Positions 8,401 to 16,230 of a stretch of 34,683 nt of DNA are shown here, piece after piece. Origin of the DNA: a virus; IMG/VR virus record IMGVR_UViG_3300010354_000282, positions 1 to 34,683 of that record; one strand, given 5' to 3'. Both the position numbers and the translations under genes were made by a program. Position 1 is the first letter of the stretch. Each line of letters opens with the position of its first letter. A model generated the notes under the pieces. The model ran no database searches and was not told the DNA's origin. It saw nothing but the letters and a program-made list of their open reading frames with translations.

Positions 8401-9831
8401 CAAGGTTGTGTAGGTTTTCAAGGTTCAGCAGGTGAAGCAGCTGCAGCAGGATTTTTAGGTTCAGAAGGTTACCAGGGATCAATAGGGTTTCAAGGTTCTC
8501 AGGGTGTTCAAGGTATTACCGGTTTTAAAGGATCATTTGGTGATACAGGGTACCAGGGATCAATAGGCTTTGGAGGGTTTCAAGGTTCAGAAGGTTTCCA
8601 AGGACCTACAGGTGCTGCTGGATTTAAAGGATCGTTAGGCGATACTGGATATCAAGGATCTGTTGGTTATGGTGGATTCCAAGGTTCAGAAGGTTTTCAA
8701 GGACCTACAGGTGCTGCTGGATTTAAGGGATCATTAGGTGATCAAGGTCCAGTTGGCTTTCAAGGATCAAAAGGTTTTCAAGGTGATGTAGGATTTTCTG
8801 GATCAGCTGGCGACTTTGTTGGTTATTATGGTTCAGTAGGTTTTGACGGTTCAGCAGGACATCAAGGATCTGTAGGTTATAAAGGTTCAGTAGGTGATAG
8901 CTATCAAGGTTCAGTAGGGTTTCAAGGGTCAGTAGGATATCAAGGATCTACAGGTTTCCAGGGATCAGCAGGCGAGGCAGCAGCTGCAGGTTATCAAGGT
9001 TCAGAAGGTTTCCAAGGATCTTTAGGTTATCAAGGATCACAAGGTTTTCAAGGTCCTACTGGTCAAACCGGTTATCAAGGATCAGAAGGTCATCAGGGAT
9101 CTGTAGGTTTCAAAGGATCGTTAGGTGAAACTGGCTTCCAAGGATCAGCAGGTGAAGCTGCTGTTGCAGGATATCAAGGATCAGAAGGTCACCAAGGATC
9201 GGTAGGCTACACTGGTTCATTTGGTGGTACAGGCTATCAAGGTTCGATTGGTTATAATGGATCAGCAGGATTCCAAGGGTCTGAAGGTTATAGAGGTTCT
9301 TTTGGTGAACCTGGTCTTGCAAACGTTGTGTTTGGTGATATTGCTCCTGCTAACCCTAATACCGGTCTTCTTTGGTTAGATACTAATAATGTTATTCTTG
9401 CAACTTATTCTGAATCTGCAAACGCATGGATAGGTCTTAACGGGGGTGCAAGAGGCGGTATTGGTTATACAGGTTCTAGAGGCGATCAACTTTTAATGGT
9501 ATCTTTAGGATATGAAACTATCTCTCAATCTACAGGGTGGCCTGTTTTCACTATGAGAGCGCCTTATGCAATGACTATAACAAATGCACGAGCATCTCTA
9601 ACCTCGAATGCATCATCTGGCAATACAATCGTAGTAATTAATGTGAATAGCACTAGTATATTTGGTTCAAATAATTTAACAATTAATGCAACATCTAAAA
9701 CATCAGTAGGTAACCCTAACACTATTGTTATTGCTAACCCTTCAGTTGCAGATGATGATGAAATTACATTTAATGTGTCTAATGCTGGGACTGGTGCTAA
9801 AGGTCTCAAAGTTGTAATTTATTATATTTAA
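5437..9831 (+). CDS. Giant collagen-like tail fibre with six beta modules
   Basis: At 1464 aa this is the largest protein in the window. Residues 1 to about 185 look like a beta-sandwich (FKLQYSTDNSTWVDIVN, then YLRYTMYQTSGSSIGND). The rest alternates collagen-like Gly-X-Y stretches with six related modules of about 70 residues starting near 229, 352, 497, 637, 757 and 879. Each module has a (G/S/A)DG(T/S) opening, an xxVNGLVxxPxxDY core and a closing SDIEVRYF. A long collagen-like stalk spans about 952-1290. A non-collagen head (about 1293-1464) ends in strands and is the likely trimerisation or receptor-binding end. The triplets are mostly G-[FY]-[QTK] and G-S-x and contain little proline. 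The likely role is a trimeric host-recognition fibre. The gene has a late promoter upstream, and the next gene starts two bases after its stop. Confidence 0.88.
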   Translation: MATTILNFNASSTFVAGSAAQVVEPSNIGTLDLVNPAGADTGAYMPDLLGDSTLKIGVLGKYGEPVDTGRTFTTSYAADLSDFSTLTFWLNKGGGSGNWGDPPESSEVFKLQYSTDNSTWVDIVNVSPSGLAQNVWIHNEVVLPDAVKLQPVYLRYTMYQTSGSSIGNDHWAVSSLDAIVQGETGYIGSFGFQGSVGFQGSVGFQGSVGFQGSKGDKGDTGYTGSQGLAARPSRSQQLVGDGTTSIFTMSEAVPLPQNIFVIVNGLVLVPVVDYNVSGTTLTITDIPGNGADIDIRFFDNVLGVTGFQGSLGNTGYQGSVGAGGYTGSTGFTGSKGDIGYTGSMGPTGAVGAPSSHSLFTGDGTTTNFTMTKPVYDTNHIIVSVNGLVQIPTTDYSVSGTTLQLVSAPLSGSDIEVRYFTLADQIGFQGSLGNTGYTGSVGSSGFKGSLGDSGYKGSVGDPGGPQGYTGSAGAAGGLGYTGSIGFTGSAGTAGEAGAPKASEIIVSDGSSSLTMSYEVAQPWHIIVAVNGLVLLPGIDYNVSGTTLNFTAAPNNTSDIEIRYFGATGESGFKGSQGSTGYTGSVGSAGFIGSQGESGYKGSAGDPGGSTGYAGSKGDTGFTGSMGLGYTGSIGPVGAPKSYQLFTGDGTNTNFTMNRAVIEAVNILVIVNGLIQIPVTDYNVSGTTLQFAVAPTNTSDIEVRYFDIADVGYKGSQGYDGSVGYKGSQGDPGGDRGYTGSIGYTGSSGFTGSQGPAGAPSDYSTYVGDGTTTNFTMSREVPNEKSIFVMVNGLVQIPTTDYTVSGTNLNLNIAPTNTSDIEVRYFDIAATGYKGSLGDPGGPQGYTGSQGNIGYTGSIGIGYTGSQGNSGYTGSVGLPGAPYKSQTAVADGSESIILDDNTVTDPINLIVSVNGLVLIPNTDYFINSGYLIFNDVPFTGSDIEVRYFYGTGFRGSQGYTGSVGHQGSRGDVGYSGSAGDFVGYYGSVGYQGCVGFQGSAGEAAAAGFLGSEGYQGSIGFQGSQGVQGITGFKGSFGDTGYQGSIGFGGFQGSEGFQGPTGAAGFKGSLGDTGYQGSVGYGGFQGSEGFQGPTGAAGFKGSLGDQGPVGFQGSKGFQGDVGFSGSAGDFVGYYGSVGFDGSAGHQGSVGYKGSVGDSYQGSVGFQGSVGYQGSTGFQGSAGEAAAAGYQGSEGFQGSLGYQGSQGFQGPTGQTGYQGSEGHQGSVGFKGSLGETGFQGSAGEAAVAGYQGSEGHQGSVGYTGSFGGTGYQGSIGYNGSAGFQGSEGYRGSFGEPGLANVVFGDIAPANPNTGLLWLDTNNVILATYSESANAWIGLNGGARGGIGYTGSRGDQLLMVSLGYETISQSTGWPVFTMRAPYAMTITNARASLTSNASSGNTIVVINVNSTSIFGSNNLTINATSKTSVGNPNTIVIANPSVADDDEITFNVSNAGTGAKGLKVVIYYI
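6007..6074 (+). repeat. 18-bp in-frame tandem repeat in collagen-like stalk
   Basis: The unit ggatttcaaggttctgtt is repeated three times without change (6007-6024, 6025-6042, 6043-6060) and a fourth partial copy matches for 14 bases. Each unit encodes GFQGSV, two collagen triplets. Copy-number change by slippage or recombination would keep the reading frame. Confidence 0.9.
8521..8745 (+). repeat. 99-bp tandem duplication in collagen-like stalk
   Basis: Two adjacent 99-bp units (8521-8619 and 8620-8718), followed by a partial third, encode the same 33-residue series: GFKGSxGDTGYQGS, then GGFQGSEGFQGPTGAA. The unit is eleven triplets, so the frame and the Gly register are kept. The copies have diverged at third codon positions, so the duplication is not brand new. 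Confidence 0.85.
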
Positions 9832-9833
9832 AC

Positions 9834-11603
9834 ATGCTCAACGTATTACCAAACGGATTTAATATTTTAGGTATGCCTGCTAACAGCGGCCAGTATGTTG
9901 TTATAGGAGGTAATACTGTTAATACAACTACTACTATTAATATACCACCTGGTATTGTTAAATTTAGTGCAGTATGTATAGGTGCTGGTGCTGGTGGTGG
10001 TGCATTTGTTGCAGGTGGTGGCGGTGCACTATCTTATATTAATAATGTACCTGTTGCTCCAGGTGATTATCTTTCTGTAACTGCATCTAAAGGTGGCGTA
10101 TACAATGGCGGTCCTTCTAAAATAGATTATCATGGTGCTAACGGGTTAGTATATACAGTAATATCTGCAGGAAGTGGTTCAAGTAACACTGGAGGTTCTC
10201 CTGGAGGACAACCAGGCACAGTAGGTTACAGAGGTGGTAATGGTGGTTATACTCTATCTCAATCTACTGGCGCAGGTGGTGGTGGTGCTGGCGGTTATGC
10301 TAACGTAGGGGGTAACGGAGGTAGTTATACAGGCGGAACTACATACGGTACAGGAAGTGCAGGAACAGCTTCAGTAGGCGGTGGCGGTGGTGGAGGTGGT
10401 GCAGCTATTACTACATCGTCAAGTGCTGGTGGTGCAGCTGGAGGTGGTGTAGGTTTATTTGGATTAGGAAATAGCGGTGCTGGAGGATCTAATGGTTACC
10501 CACCCTCAGGTGGTAAAGGAGGTTCATTGGGTACTGATGGTCAAACAGGTGGTACTTATACTTCTTTCCCGTATGCTCGTACAGGCGGTGGTTCAGGTGG
10601 TGATTATGGTGGAGGGGGTGGTACGTTCGGAAGTTTCCAAGATGGGTTAGATTATCTAGCTTATGGATCACCAGGTGCTGTAAGAGTTATTTTACAAGAA
10701 GAAGATGATACTAGATCGTTTCCTTACCAGGCATATGATAGTAACTCAGCAATATATACCGCACAAGCCGTTAAAGATGGCACTACTGCGCAGGATATCT
10801 ATTATTGGACTGTACCAGAAAGCATAACTAAAATATGGATAGTTACAGTCGGTGGTGGTGCTGGTGGTGGCTCATCAAAACAAGGCGGAGGAGGAGGCGG
10901 TCTTGCATATAGAAATGGCTATTCTGTAACTCCAGGTGATATTCTTACCGTTAAAGTAGGTAGAGGTGGTGATGGTAGTGCAAGCCCAGGTTCATTAAGT
11001 TACGGTGGTAATACAGAAATAATGCACGCAAACGGACTGCTTATTTGCGGTGCATATGGTGGGGGTATGAATTCTTTAGGATATGCTGCATCATTAACAA
11101 CAGGTGGTGGTTCTATGGGTGTATCAGGAACTACTGGTTATGCAGGAGGTAATGGTGGTACAGGTGTTACAGCATTTGGCGGCGGCGGGGGCGGTGCAGC
11201 AGGATTTACAGCTGCAGGAGGTGCCGGAGGATCAGGAGGAACATCCGGTGCAGGTACAAATGGATCTAACGCTGCTGGTTTAGGCGGTGGAGGCGGGGGC
11301 GGTGGTAATTCTCCATCTACTTCAGGTTATGGTGGCGGTGCTGGTGGTGGTGGTAATGGTCTTTTTTATAATGCTAACAGTGGTTTAGGTGGCGTTAAAG
11401 GAAATTATAACACTTCAGTATCACAGGGTGGTGGTGGAGGATCATACGGTCTTACTGGTGCTAACGGTACAAACTCAAGCCTTAATACGGGTGGTTTTGG
11501 TGGTAATGGTGGTTTATATGGTGGGGGCGGTGGTGGTAGCGGTATTAACGGCGGTGGGGGTAGCGGTGACGGTGCTGGTGGTGCTGTAAAGATATCTTAC
11601 TAA
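9834..11603 (+). CDS. Glycine-rich protein with two tandem Gly-rich domains
   Basis: This 589-aa protein contains two copies of a glycine-rich domain. Copy one covers about residues 30-285 and copy two about 315-589. Each opens with a beta strand leading into a Gly run: INIPPGIVKFSAVCIGAGAG in copy one and WTVPESITKIWIVTVGGGAG in copy two. Each then continues with dense GG repeats and closes with a short strand (GAVRVILQ in copy one, GAVKISY at the C terminus). Such architecture is known from phage fibre-tip adhesins, where Gly-rich segments can pack as polyglycine-II helices (as in gp38 of S16-type phages); applying that here is inference. The start follows the previous stop by two bases with no Shine-Dalgarno sequence, so translation probably depends on reinitiation. 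Confidence 0.82.
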   Translation: MLNVLPNGFNILGMPANSGQYVVIGGNTVNTTTTINIPPGIVKFSAVCIGAGAGGGAFVAGGGGALSYINNVPVAPGDYLSVTASKGGVYNGGPSKIDYHGANGLVYTVISAGSGSSNTGGSPGGQPGTVGYRGGNGGYTLSQSTGAGGGGAGGYANVGGNGGSYTGGTTYGTGSAGTASVGGGGGGGGAAITTSSSAGGAAGGGVGLFGLGNSGAGGSNGYPPSGGKGGSLGTDGQTGGTYTSFPYARTGGGSGGDYGGGGGTFGSFQDGLDYLAYGSPGAVRVILQEEDDTRSFPYQAYDSNSAIYTAQAVKDGTTAQDIYYWTVPESITKIWIVTVGGGAGGGSSKQGGGGGGLAYRNGYSVTPGDILTVKVGRGGDGSASPGSLSYGGNTEIMHANGLLICGAYGGGMNSLGYAASLTTGGGSMGVSGTTGYAGGNGGTGVTAFGGGGGGAAGFTAAGGAGGSGGTSGAGTNGSNAAGLGGGGGGGGNSPSTSGYGGGAGGGGNGLFYNANSGLGGVKGNYNTSVSQGGGGGSYGLTGANGTNSSLNTGGFGGNGGLYGGGGGGSGINGGGGSGDGAGGAVKISY

Positions 11604-11610
11604 ATAAATA
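11603..11610 (+). promoter_or_regulatory. Possible late promoter box AATAAATA
   Basis: The sequence differs from TATAAATA only at the first base and lies 16 bases before the start codon of the short collagen-like gene. The spacing leaves a very short leader, so this is weak. Confidence 0.25.
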
Positions 11611-11626
11611 ATTAAAAAGGTGAAAA

Positions 11627-12262
11627 ATGCCATTAACTTTTCCTACTAATCCTAGTCCTGGTGATTATCATACACAAGGTAGTTATACCTGGTATTATAA
11701 TGGTGTCGAGTGGTATATTGAAACTGCAATAGGTCATCAAGGTTCTTTAGGTGCTTCTGGTTACCAAGGTTCTTTAGGCGACACAGGATATCAAGGATCT
11801 GTAGGATTTCAAGGATCAAGCGGTGACTCAGGATTTACTGGTTCTGCTGGTCATCAAGGATCAGTAGGTTTTCAAGGCTCTTCAGGATTTCAGGGATCTG
11901 TAGGATTTCAAGGTTCATTAGGAGATATAGGTCCAACCGGATATCAAGGTTCTGCATCTTTTGGAGGCTATCAAGGATCAGAAGGTTTTCAAGGATCAGA
12001 AGGATTCAAAGGATCTTTTGGTGATACAGGTTATAAAGGATCAGAAGGTAATCAAGGTCCTGTAGGGTATCAAGGATCAGTAGGTTTTCAAGGTTCTGTT
12101 GGTTTTACAGGATCAGCTGGTGAAGCAGGTATTGGTGGTGCACAAGGCTATACAGGATCACAAGGTGACATAGGATACACAGGTTCACAAGGTGATACGG
12201 GTTTAGCAGGTGGTACATATGGTTATGGTGTATTGTATGCGATAAGGTCTATTACTTCATAA
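11627..12262 (+). CDS. Short collagen-like fibre protein, 211 aa
   Basis: The first 35 residues form a small aromatic-rich cap (FPTNPSPGDYHTQGSYTWYYNGVEWY) of the type seen at the N terminus of phage fibre proteins, probably the attachment or trimer-nucleating part. From about residue 37 to 196 the protein is almost pure Gly-X-Y with GYQGS and GFQGS units. It ends in a very short non-collagen tail (GYGVLYAIRSITS) and therefore lacks a head domain. The tip may be supplied by one of the glycine-rich proteins encoded immediately downstream; the next ATG overlaps this stop by one base. A ribosome site (aaaaaggtg) precedes the start. Confidence 0.8.
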   Translation: MPLTFPTNPSPGDYHTQGSYTWYYNGVEWYIETAIGHQGSLGASGYQGSLGDTGYQGSVGFQGSSGDSGFTGSAGHQGSVGFQGSSGFQGSVGFQGSLGDIGPTGYQGSASFGGYQGSEGFQGSEGFKGSFGDTGYKGSEGNQGPVGYQGSVGFQGSVGFTGSAGEAGIGGAQGYTGSQGDIGYTGSQGDTGLAGGTYGYGVLYAIRSITS

Positions 12263-13212
12263 TGTCTTTGCAATTTCCCACATTTAATGATCAAAATACT
12301 TGGTTTTTTGCTGGTGATAGTTCTCAAAGAACAGTATCTTTTGCAATTCCTCCAAATATTAAAATGCTACAGGTAATTCTAGCAGGTGCAGGTGGAAGTG
12401 GAGGAGGAGGTCAAAGCACTGCTGCTGGTGTAGCAGCTGGTGGTGGCGGTGGCGGCGGTGCAGGAGCAGTTGTATCTATACTTATTCCTCGCATACTAGT
12501 AGGTTTAGATGTTTTATATATTTTATTAGGTCCAGGGGGAACAGGTGGAGCACCTGGTGTTTCAGGTAATTCAGGTGGTGCAAGTTATATTTTTAGATAT
12601 CCACCGTCTACCACAACTTCACTTTTGACCACTAACTATAGAGAAGGCACTATAATGGCTGCAGGTGGTGGAAGTGGTGGTGCTAGTGGTAGTACAAGAA
12701 CCGGTGGTACGGGTGGTGCTACTTTTAGCGCTACAACTTCAACCTATCCTGGATTTGCTCCTATGTGTATATTTAATGAGTATGTTGGACAAACGGGCGG
12801 TAACGGAGGAGCACCTAACGTAACTAATGTTACTGCTTTCTTTAACGGCTGGCAAAGTATTACATCACCTGGCGGAGGTGGTGGTGGATTAGCTACCTCA
12901 AATACCCCGACTAATGGTGCTAGTATATTATTACCTAGTGCAACTTATAGTACAGATGCATGGCCAGAATTTTCTAACGTAAATGGTGGTAATGGTTCTA
13001 CAGGTGTAGTTGCTGATTCTGGTTATACAAGCTGGAAACCTTTCTTTAATATGGGCGGTGCAGGTGGTGGTGGTGTAAGAGCAGATAATTCAGTATTGGG
13101 TAAAGGTGGTAATGGTGTGTGGGGCTGTGGAGGAGGTGGTGGTGGTGCAGGTACTACTGGTGGTTATGGTGGTAATGGTGGAGCAGGTTTTTGTCTTATT
13201 AAAGGTTTTTAA
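12262..13212 (+). CDS. Glycine-rich putative fibre-tip protein, 316 aa
   Basis: This is the first of three tandem glycine-rich paralogues. The N terminus has an aromatic segment (NTWFFAGDSSQRTVSF) leading to AIPPNIKMLQVILAGAGG, the same strand-then-glycine entry found in its neighbours. The body is a series of GG-rich loops separated by short non-Gly segments, and the C terminus closes with GGAGFCLIKGF. It shares a QSTAxGxAAGGGGGGG block with the third paralogue. The start codon overlaps the previous stop (TAATG) and has no visible ribosome site. The likely role is an adhesin or tip cap on a collagen-like fibre, inferred from gp38-type proteins. Confidence 0.78.
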   Translation: MSLQFPTFNDQNTWFFAGDSSQRTVSFAIPPNIKMLQVILAGAGGSGGGGQSTAAGVAAGGGGGGGAGAVVSILIPRILVGLDVLYILLGPGGTGGAPGVSGNSGGASYIFRYPPSTTTSLLTTNYREGTIMAAGGGSGGASGSTRTGGTGGATFSATTSTYPGFAPMCIFNEYVGQTGGNGGAPNVTNVTAFFNGWQSITSPGGGGGGLATSNTPTNGASILLPSATYSTDAWPEFSNVNGGNGSTGVVADSGYTSWKPFFNMGGAGGGGVRADNSVLGKGGNGVWGCGGGGGGAGTTGGYGGNGGAGFCLIKGF

Positions 13213-14238
13213 ATGTCTTCTTATGGTATGACTACAGTAGGGTTTGACTTTCATAAATCTTCTGAACAAGATAATATATGGGTATATTATGGTAACAAAG
13301 ATGTAGATATTACTACTACTAATAACACATATGGTTATGCTGAATATGCAGATTCAAATACATTTATTACTTGGATAAAACCACCAAACATAAGTATGGT
13401 TTATATTCTTGCAATAGGTGGTGGGGGAGCTGGTGGTTCAGGTACAACTTTACCATATTACGGCGGGGGTGGAGGAGCATCAGGTGGTATTAATACAATG
13501 CTCTATCCTGCAAGTATTATACCAGATATTTTATATGTAAGACCAGGAAGTGGAGGAGTTCCTGGTACAAACGTTAATCAATGGACTGCTCAAGGTGGTC
13601 CATCTATAGTCTGTTTTAGGCCTAAACGAAACGACTGGTCATCTGCACAAAATAGAGAACCTTATCAGTTTACTCTATATGCATATGCTCCTGGAGGATT
13701 AGGATCTGCAAAACAATATGCAGGTAATACCGAGAATTATACTATGACTACTAGTCCTTTATGGGCTTCAGGTGTTGGTAATTTAAATTTATCTAGAGTG
13801 GGTTATGACGGGAGAACCGGTACGAGTGGTAATACAGTATTAACATCTATTTCTTATACTGATACTTCAACTAATGTCCCTAATTGTATAGTAACAGCTG
13901 GTGCACCAGGTGGTGGTGCTAACTCCTCAGCAGTAACAGCATTTGGTGGAGGAAGTATAACACAGTATTTTAATAACGGTCTTTTATCTGGAGGAGCAGC
14001 TGCAAGCGGTGCAGGATCAATTGCAGACAACGGTGAAAACGGTTCTTCGTTATTTTCACCTATGATGATATTTTACGGAGGTGCAGGTGGAGGTGCCGCT
14101 ATTGGTACATCATCTACTGGAGGGAATGGTGGTGATGGTGGTATAGGATGTGGTGGTGGAGGTGGCGGCGCTGGTCAAGGTACTCCTGGTAACGGGGGTA
14201 GAGGTGGTCCTGGTATGGTTTTAATTAAGTGTTGGTAA
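13213..14238 (+). CDS. Glycine-rich putative fibre-tip protein, 341 aa
   Basis: This is the second of the three tandem paralogues, starting immediately after the preceding stop (TAAATG) with no Shine-Dalgarno sequence. The N terminus carries a longer aromatic/acidic region (about residues 1-60) before the family entry strand WIKPPNISMVYILAIGGGG. The middle contains several non-glycine insertions, including an RPKRNDWSSAQNREPYQF segment, that could form variable loops. The C terminus closes with GGPGMVLIKCW. The assigned role is the same as for its neighbours: virion adhesin or tip, by family resemblance and context. Confidence 0.78.
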   Translation: MSSYGMTTVGFDFHKSSEQDNIWVYYGNKDVDITTTNNTYGYAEYADSNTFITWIKPPNISMVYILAIGGGGAGGSGTTLPYYGGGGGASGGINTMLYPASIIPDILYVRPGSGGVPGTNVNQWTAQGGPSIVCFRPKRNDWSSAQNREPYQFTLYAYAPGGLGSAKQYAGNTENYTMTTSPLWASGVGNLNLSRVGYDGRTGTSGNTVLTSISYTDTSTNVPNCIVTAGAPGGGANSSAVTAFGGGSITQYFNNGLLSGGAAASGAGSIADNGENGSSLFSPMMIFYGGAGGGAAIGTSSTGGNGGDGGIGCGGGGGGAGQGTPGNGGRGGPGMVLIKCW

Positions 14239-14241
14239 CAA

Positions 14242-15177
14242 ATGTTTGGAAATATTTTACCTTATTCTAGAGATAACACATTTATATACATTGCAAATAA
14301 TAATACACTTACTACTGGTGTTACTACTAGTCAAAGCACTGGTGGTTATACCTGGTTGAAACCTACTGGTATAAACTGGGTATACATTTATGCAGTTGGT
14401 GGTGGAGGAGGTGGTGGTGGAGGTCAATCAACCGCTTCAGGTTCTGCCGCAGGAGGTGGAGGAGGTGGCGGCTCTGGCGCCTTTACATGTATGTTTGGTC
14501 CATCTTTTTTATTACCAGACGTATTATATCTTTTTCCTGGAGGAGGAGGAATAGGAGGTGCACCTGGTGGTGGTGCTTTAGCGGGTGCTGCTGGAACCCC
14601 TACTGCTATAGCAATAGCAGGAAGAAACACATCTGCTTATGATACCCTTATAATTGCAAGAGGTGGTTTAGGTGGTAGCCCGGCATCTGGTGGTAACGGG
14701 GGTGCAGGGGGTGCTGGAGGTGTAGCAGCACATAGTAAATCTGCAGCAGTTGAAAGCACTCTAGGTTCAGCATTTATTTACCAGTCTATTTCCGGTCAAG
14801 CAGGAACAGCAGGTGTGCAGACTGGTACTGCAACTTCTATTTCACCTCTAAGCTATGGGCCTGCCACAGGTGGAACAGGTGGCGGAGGCAAATCAACTGC
14901 TAACGTTTTAGGAAACGGTGGTCTTATAGGATCTACTTTACCATATTTTTATAATTATAGCGGCGGCACTTCTACAAATAAAAGATTTGCAGAAGGCAGT
15001 ACATTAATGTATCCTCTTATTAGTAGCGGGGGTGCTGGTGGGTACGGAGCAACCACATCAACTTATCATGGTGGTGATGGTGGAGCAGGTTGTGGAGGTG
15101 GAGGCGGTGGTGGTGCTCAAACCGGGGGTAGAGGTGGTAATGGTGGACCGGGTATTATTGCTATAATTTGCGGTTGA
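14242..15177 (+). CDS. Glycine-rich putative fibre-tip protein, 311 aa
   Basis: This is the third of the tandem paralogues, three bases after the previous stop and again without a clear ribosome site. The entry strand is WLKPTGINWVYIYAVGGGGG, followed by the QSTASGSAAGGGGGGG block shared with the 316-aa protein. The C terminus closes with GGPGIIAIICG. The intervening Gly-rich segments differ from those of its neighbours, consistent with paralogues diverging at surface loops. It is probably a fibre tip or adhesin component. Confidence 0.78.
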   Translation: MFGNILPYSRDNTFIYIANNNTLTTGVTTSQSTGGYTWLKPTGINWVYIYAVGGGGGGGGGQSTASGSAAGGGGGGGSGAFTCMFGPSFLLPDVLYLFPGGGGIGGAPGGGALAGAAGTPTAIAIAGRNTSAYDTLIIARGGLGGSPASGGNGGAGGAGGVAAHSKSAAVESTLGSAFIYQSISGQAGTAGVQTGTATSISPLSYGPATGGTGGGGKSTANVLGNGGLIGSTLPYFYNYSGGTSTNKRFAEGSTLMYPLISSGGAGGYGATTSTYHGGDGGAGCGGGGGGGAQTGGRGGNGGPGIIAIICG

Positions 15178-15183
15178 TAAATA
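15176..15183 (+). promoter_or_regulatory. Possible late promoter box GATAAATA
   Basis: This is one mismatch (first base) from TATAAATA and lies 30 bases before the 335-aa fibre gene, overlapping the stop codon of the preceding gene. The intergenic leader contains a ribosome site (aggtg). It is plausible but unproven. Confidence 0.35.
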
Positions 15184-15213
15184 AACGTAGATTTCTCTTT
15201 TTTAGGTGTAAAA

Positions 15214-16221
15214 ATGACCACGAAAATATTTGTTTCTCAGATTGATAGTGCAAATAACACAGGCGGAACCGCAGATGTAGGTTCTATTATCACATTAGGC
15301 GCTACCGGTGCATATTGGGGCCCAGGTGCTGCAGTAGGTTTTCAAGGATCTTTAGGTGGTACCGGCTATCAAGGATCTCGTGGTGATGCAGGTTATACCG
15401 GATCACAAGGTGTTCAGGGTAACGTCGGTGATATGGGACCTGATGGATATCAAGGTTCACAAGGGTTTACAGGATCTAGAGGTGATACTGGTTATACAGG
15501 ATCGGCTGGTGCTGCTGGTGGTACTGGTGGGGATGGTTATACTGGTTCTAAAGGTGATATAGGTTACACAGGTTCCGCTGGTGCTGCAGGGAACCTAGGT
15601 TATACAGGATCTGCTGGTGCTGGTTATACAGGTTCAAAAGGTGACATAGGTTATACTGGTTCTACTGGATCGGTAGGTGCATTTACTAATCTATCTGATG
15701 TTCCTGCAAGTTATTCTGGTAAAGCATTAAATTTTGTAAGAGTAAATTCTGGTGCAACAGGTCTATTCTTTGATAGTAACACATATGTTACTAACGGCTT
15801 TGTTACCGATACAAACGCAAATAATTTTGTTTTCTATAATCCTAGACTACAAAGCTATACTGAAAAAGTTAACGATCTAGGTAATTCAGGTTCTTCAAAA
15901 ACTATTGCTTGGAAAGACGGTAATATAGTTAAGACTACACTTACTTCATCAGTAGTATCGTTAACTCTTCCATATAACCTAACATCAGGTATATCTTATA
16001 GCTTAGTTGTTTATTTAAAGCAAGATGCAACTGGCAGTAGAACAGTTGATTGGTCAAACGTTAATTATAGTGTTAAATGGCCATCTGGTGAAGGTATAGG
16101 TACTTCAGGCCCTACACTTTCAACAACTGCAAACTACACAGATGTAATAACTTTTGCATCTATAGATGGTGGTGCAACCTGGTTTGGTTATCTATCTGGT
16201 AAGGGCTTCCCAACTACTTAA
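15214..16221 (+). CDS. Collagen-like fibre protein with C-terminal head, 335 aa
   Basis: Residues 1 to about 44 form an N-terminal cap (MTTKIFVSQIDSANNTGG). Residues about 45-160 are collagen-like, rich in GYTGS and GYQGS with GDIGYTGS units. Residues about 163-335 form a non-collagen C-terminal domain that is Thr/Ser-rich and probably beta-structured: it includes GISYSLVVYLKQDATGSRTV, VNYSVKWPSG and ASIDGGATWFGYLSG. This C-terminal strand pattern is typical of fibre tips that end in a sandwich-like head. It probably forms a short trimeric fibre. It precedes the gp37-like gene by nine bases. Confidence 0.82.
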   Translation: MTTKIFVSQIDSANNTGGTADVGSIITLGATGAYWGPGAAVGFQGSLGGTGYQGSRGDAGYTGSQGVQGNVGDMGPDGYQGSQGFTGSRGDTGYTGSAGAAGGTGGDGYTGSKGDIGYTGSAGAAGNLGYTGSAGAGYTGSKGDIGYTGSTGSVGAFTNLSDVPASYSGKALNFVRVNSGATGLFFDSNTYVTNGFVTDTNANNFVFYNPRLQSYTEKVNDLGNSGSSKTIAWKDGNIVKTTLTSSVVSLTLPYNLTSGISYSLVVYLKQDATGSRTVDWSNVNYSVKWPSGEGIGTSGPTLSTTANYTDVITFASIDGGATWFGYLSGKGFPTT

Positions 16222-16230
16222 GGATAAATT

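Noticed and set aside
6007-9300. Repeats that could be taken for a CRISPR-like array
   Set aside because: The repeats are in-frame coding units for Gly-X-Y triplets, without unique spacers of constant length.
5437-9831. Long antisense open frames inside the collagen-like and glycine-rich genes
   Set aside because: They arise from repetitive Gly codons read on the opposite strand. They are low-complexity, lack ribosome sites and lie wholly inside well-supported genes.
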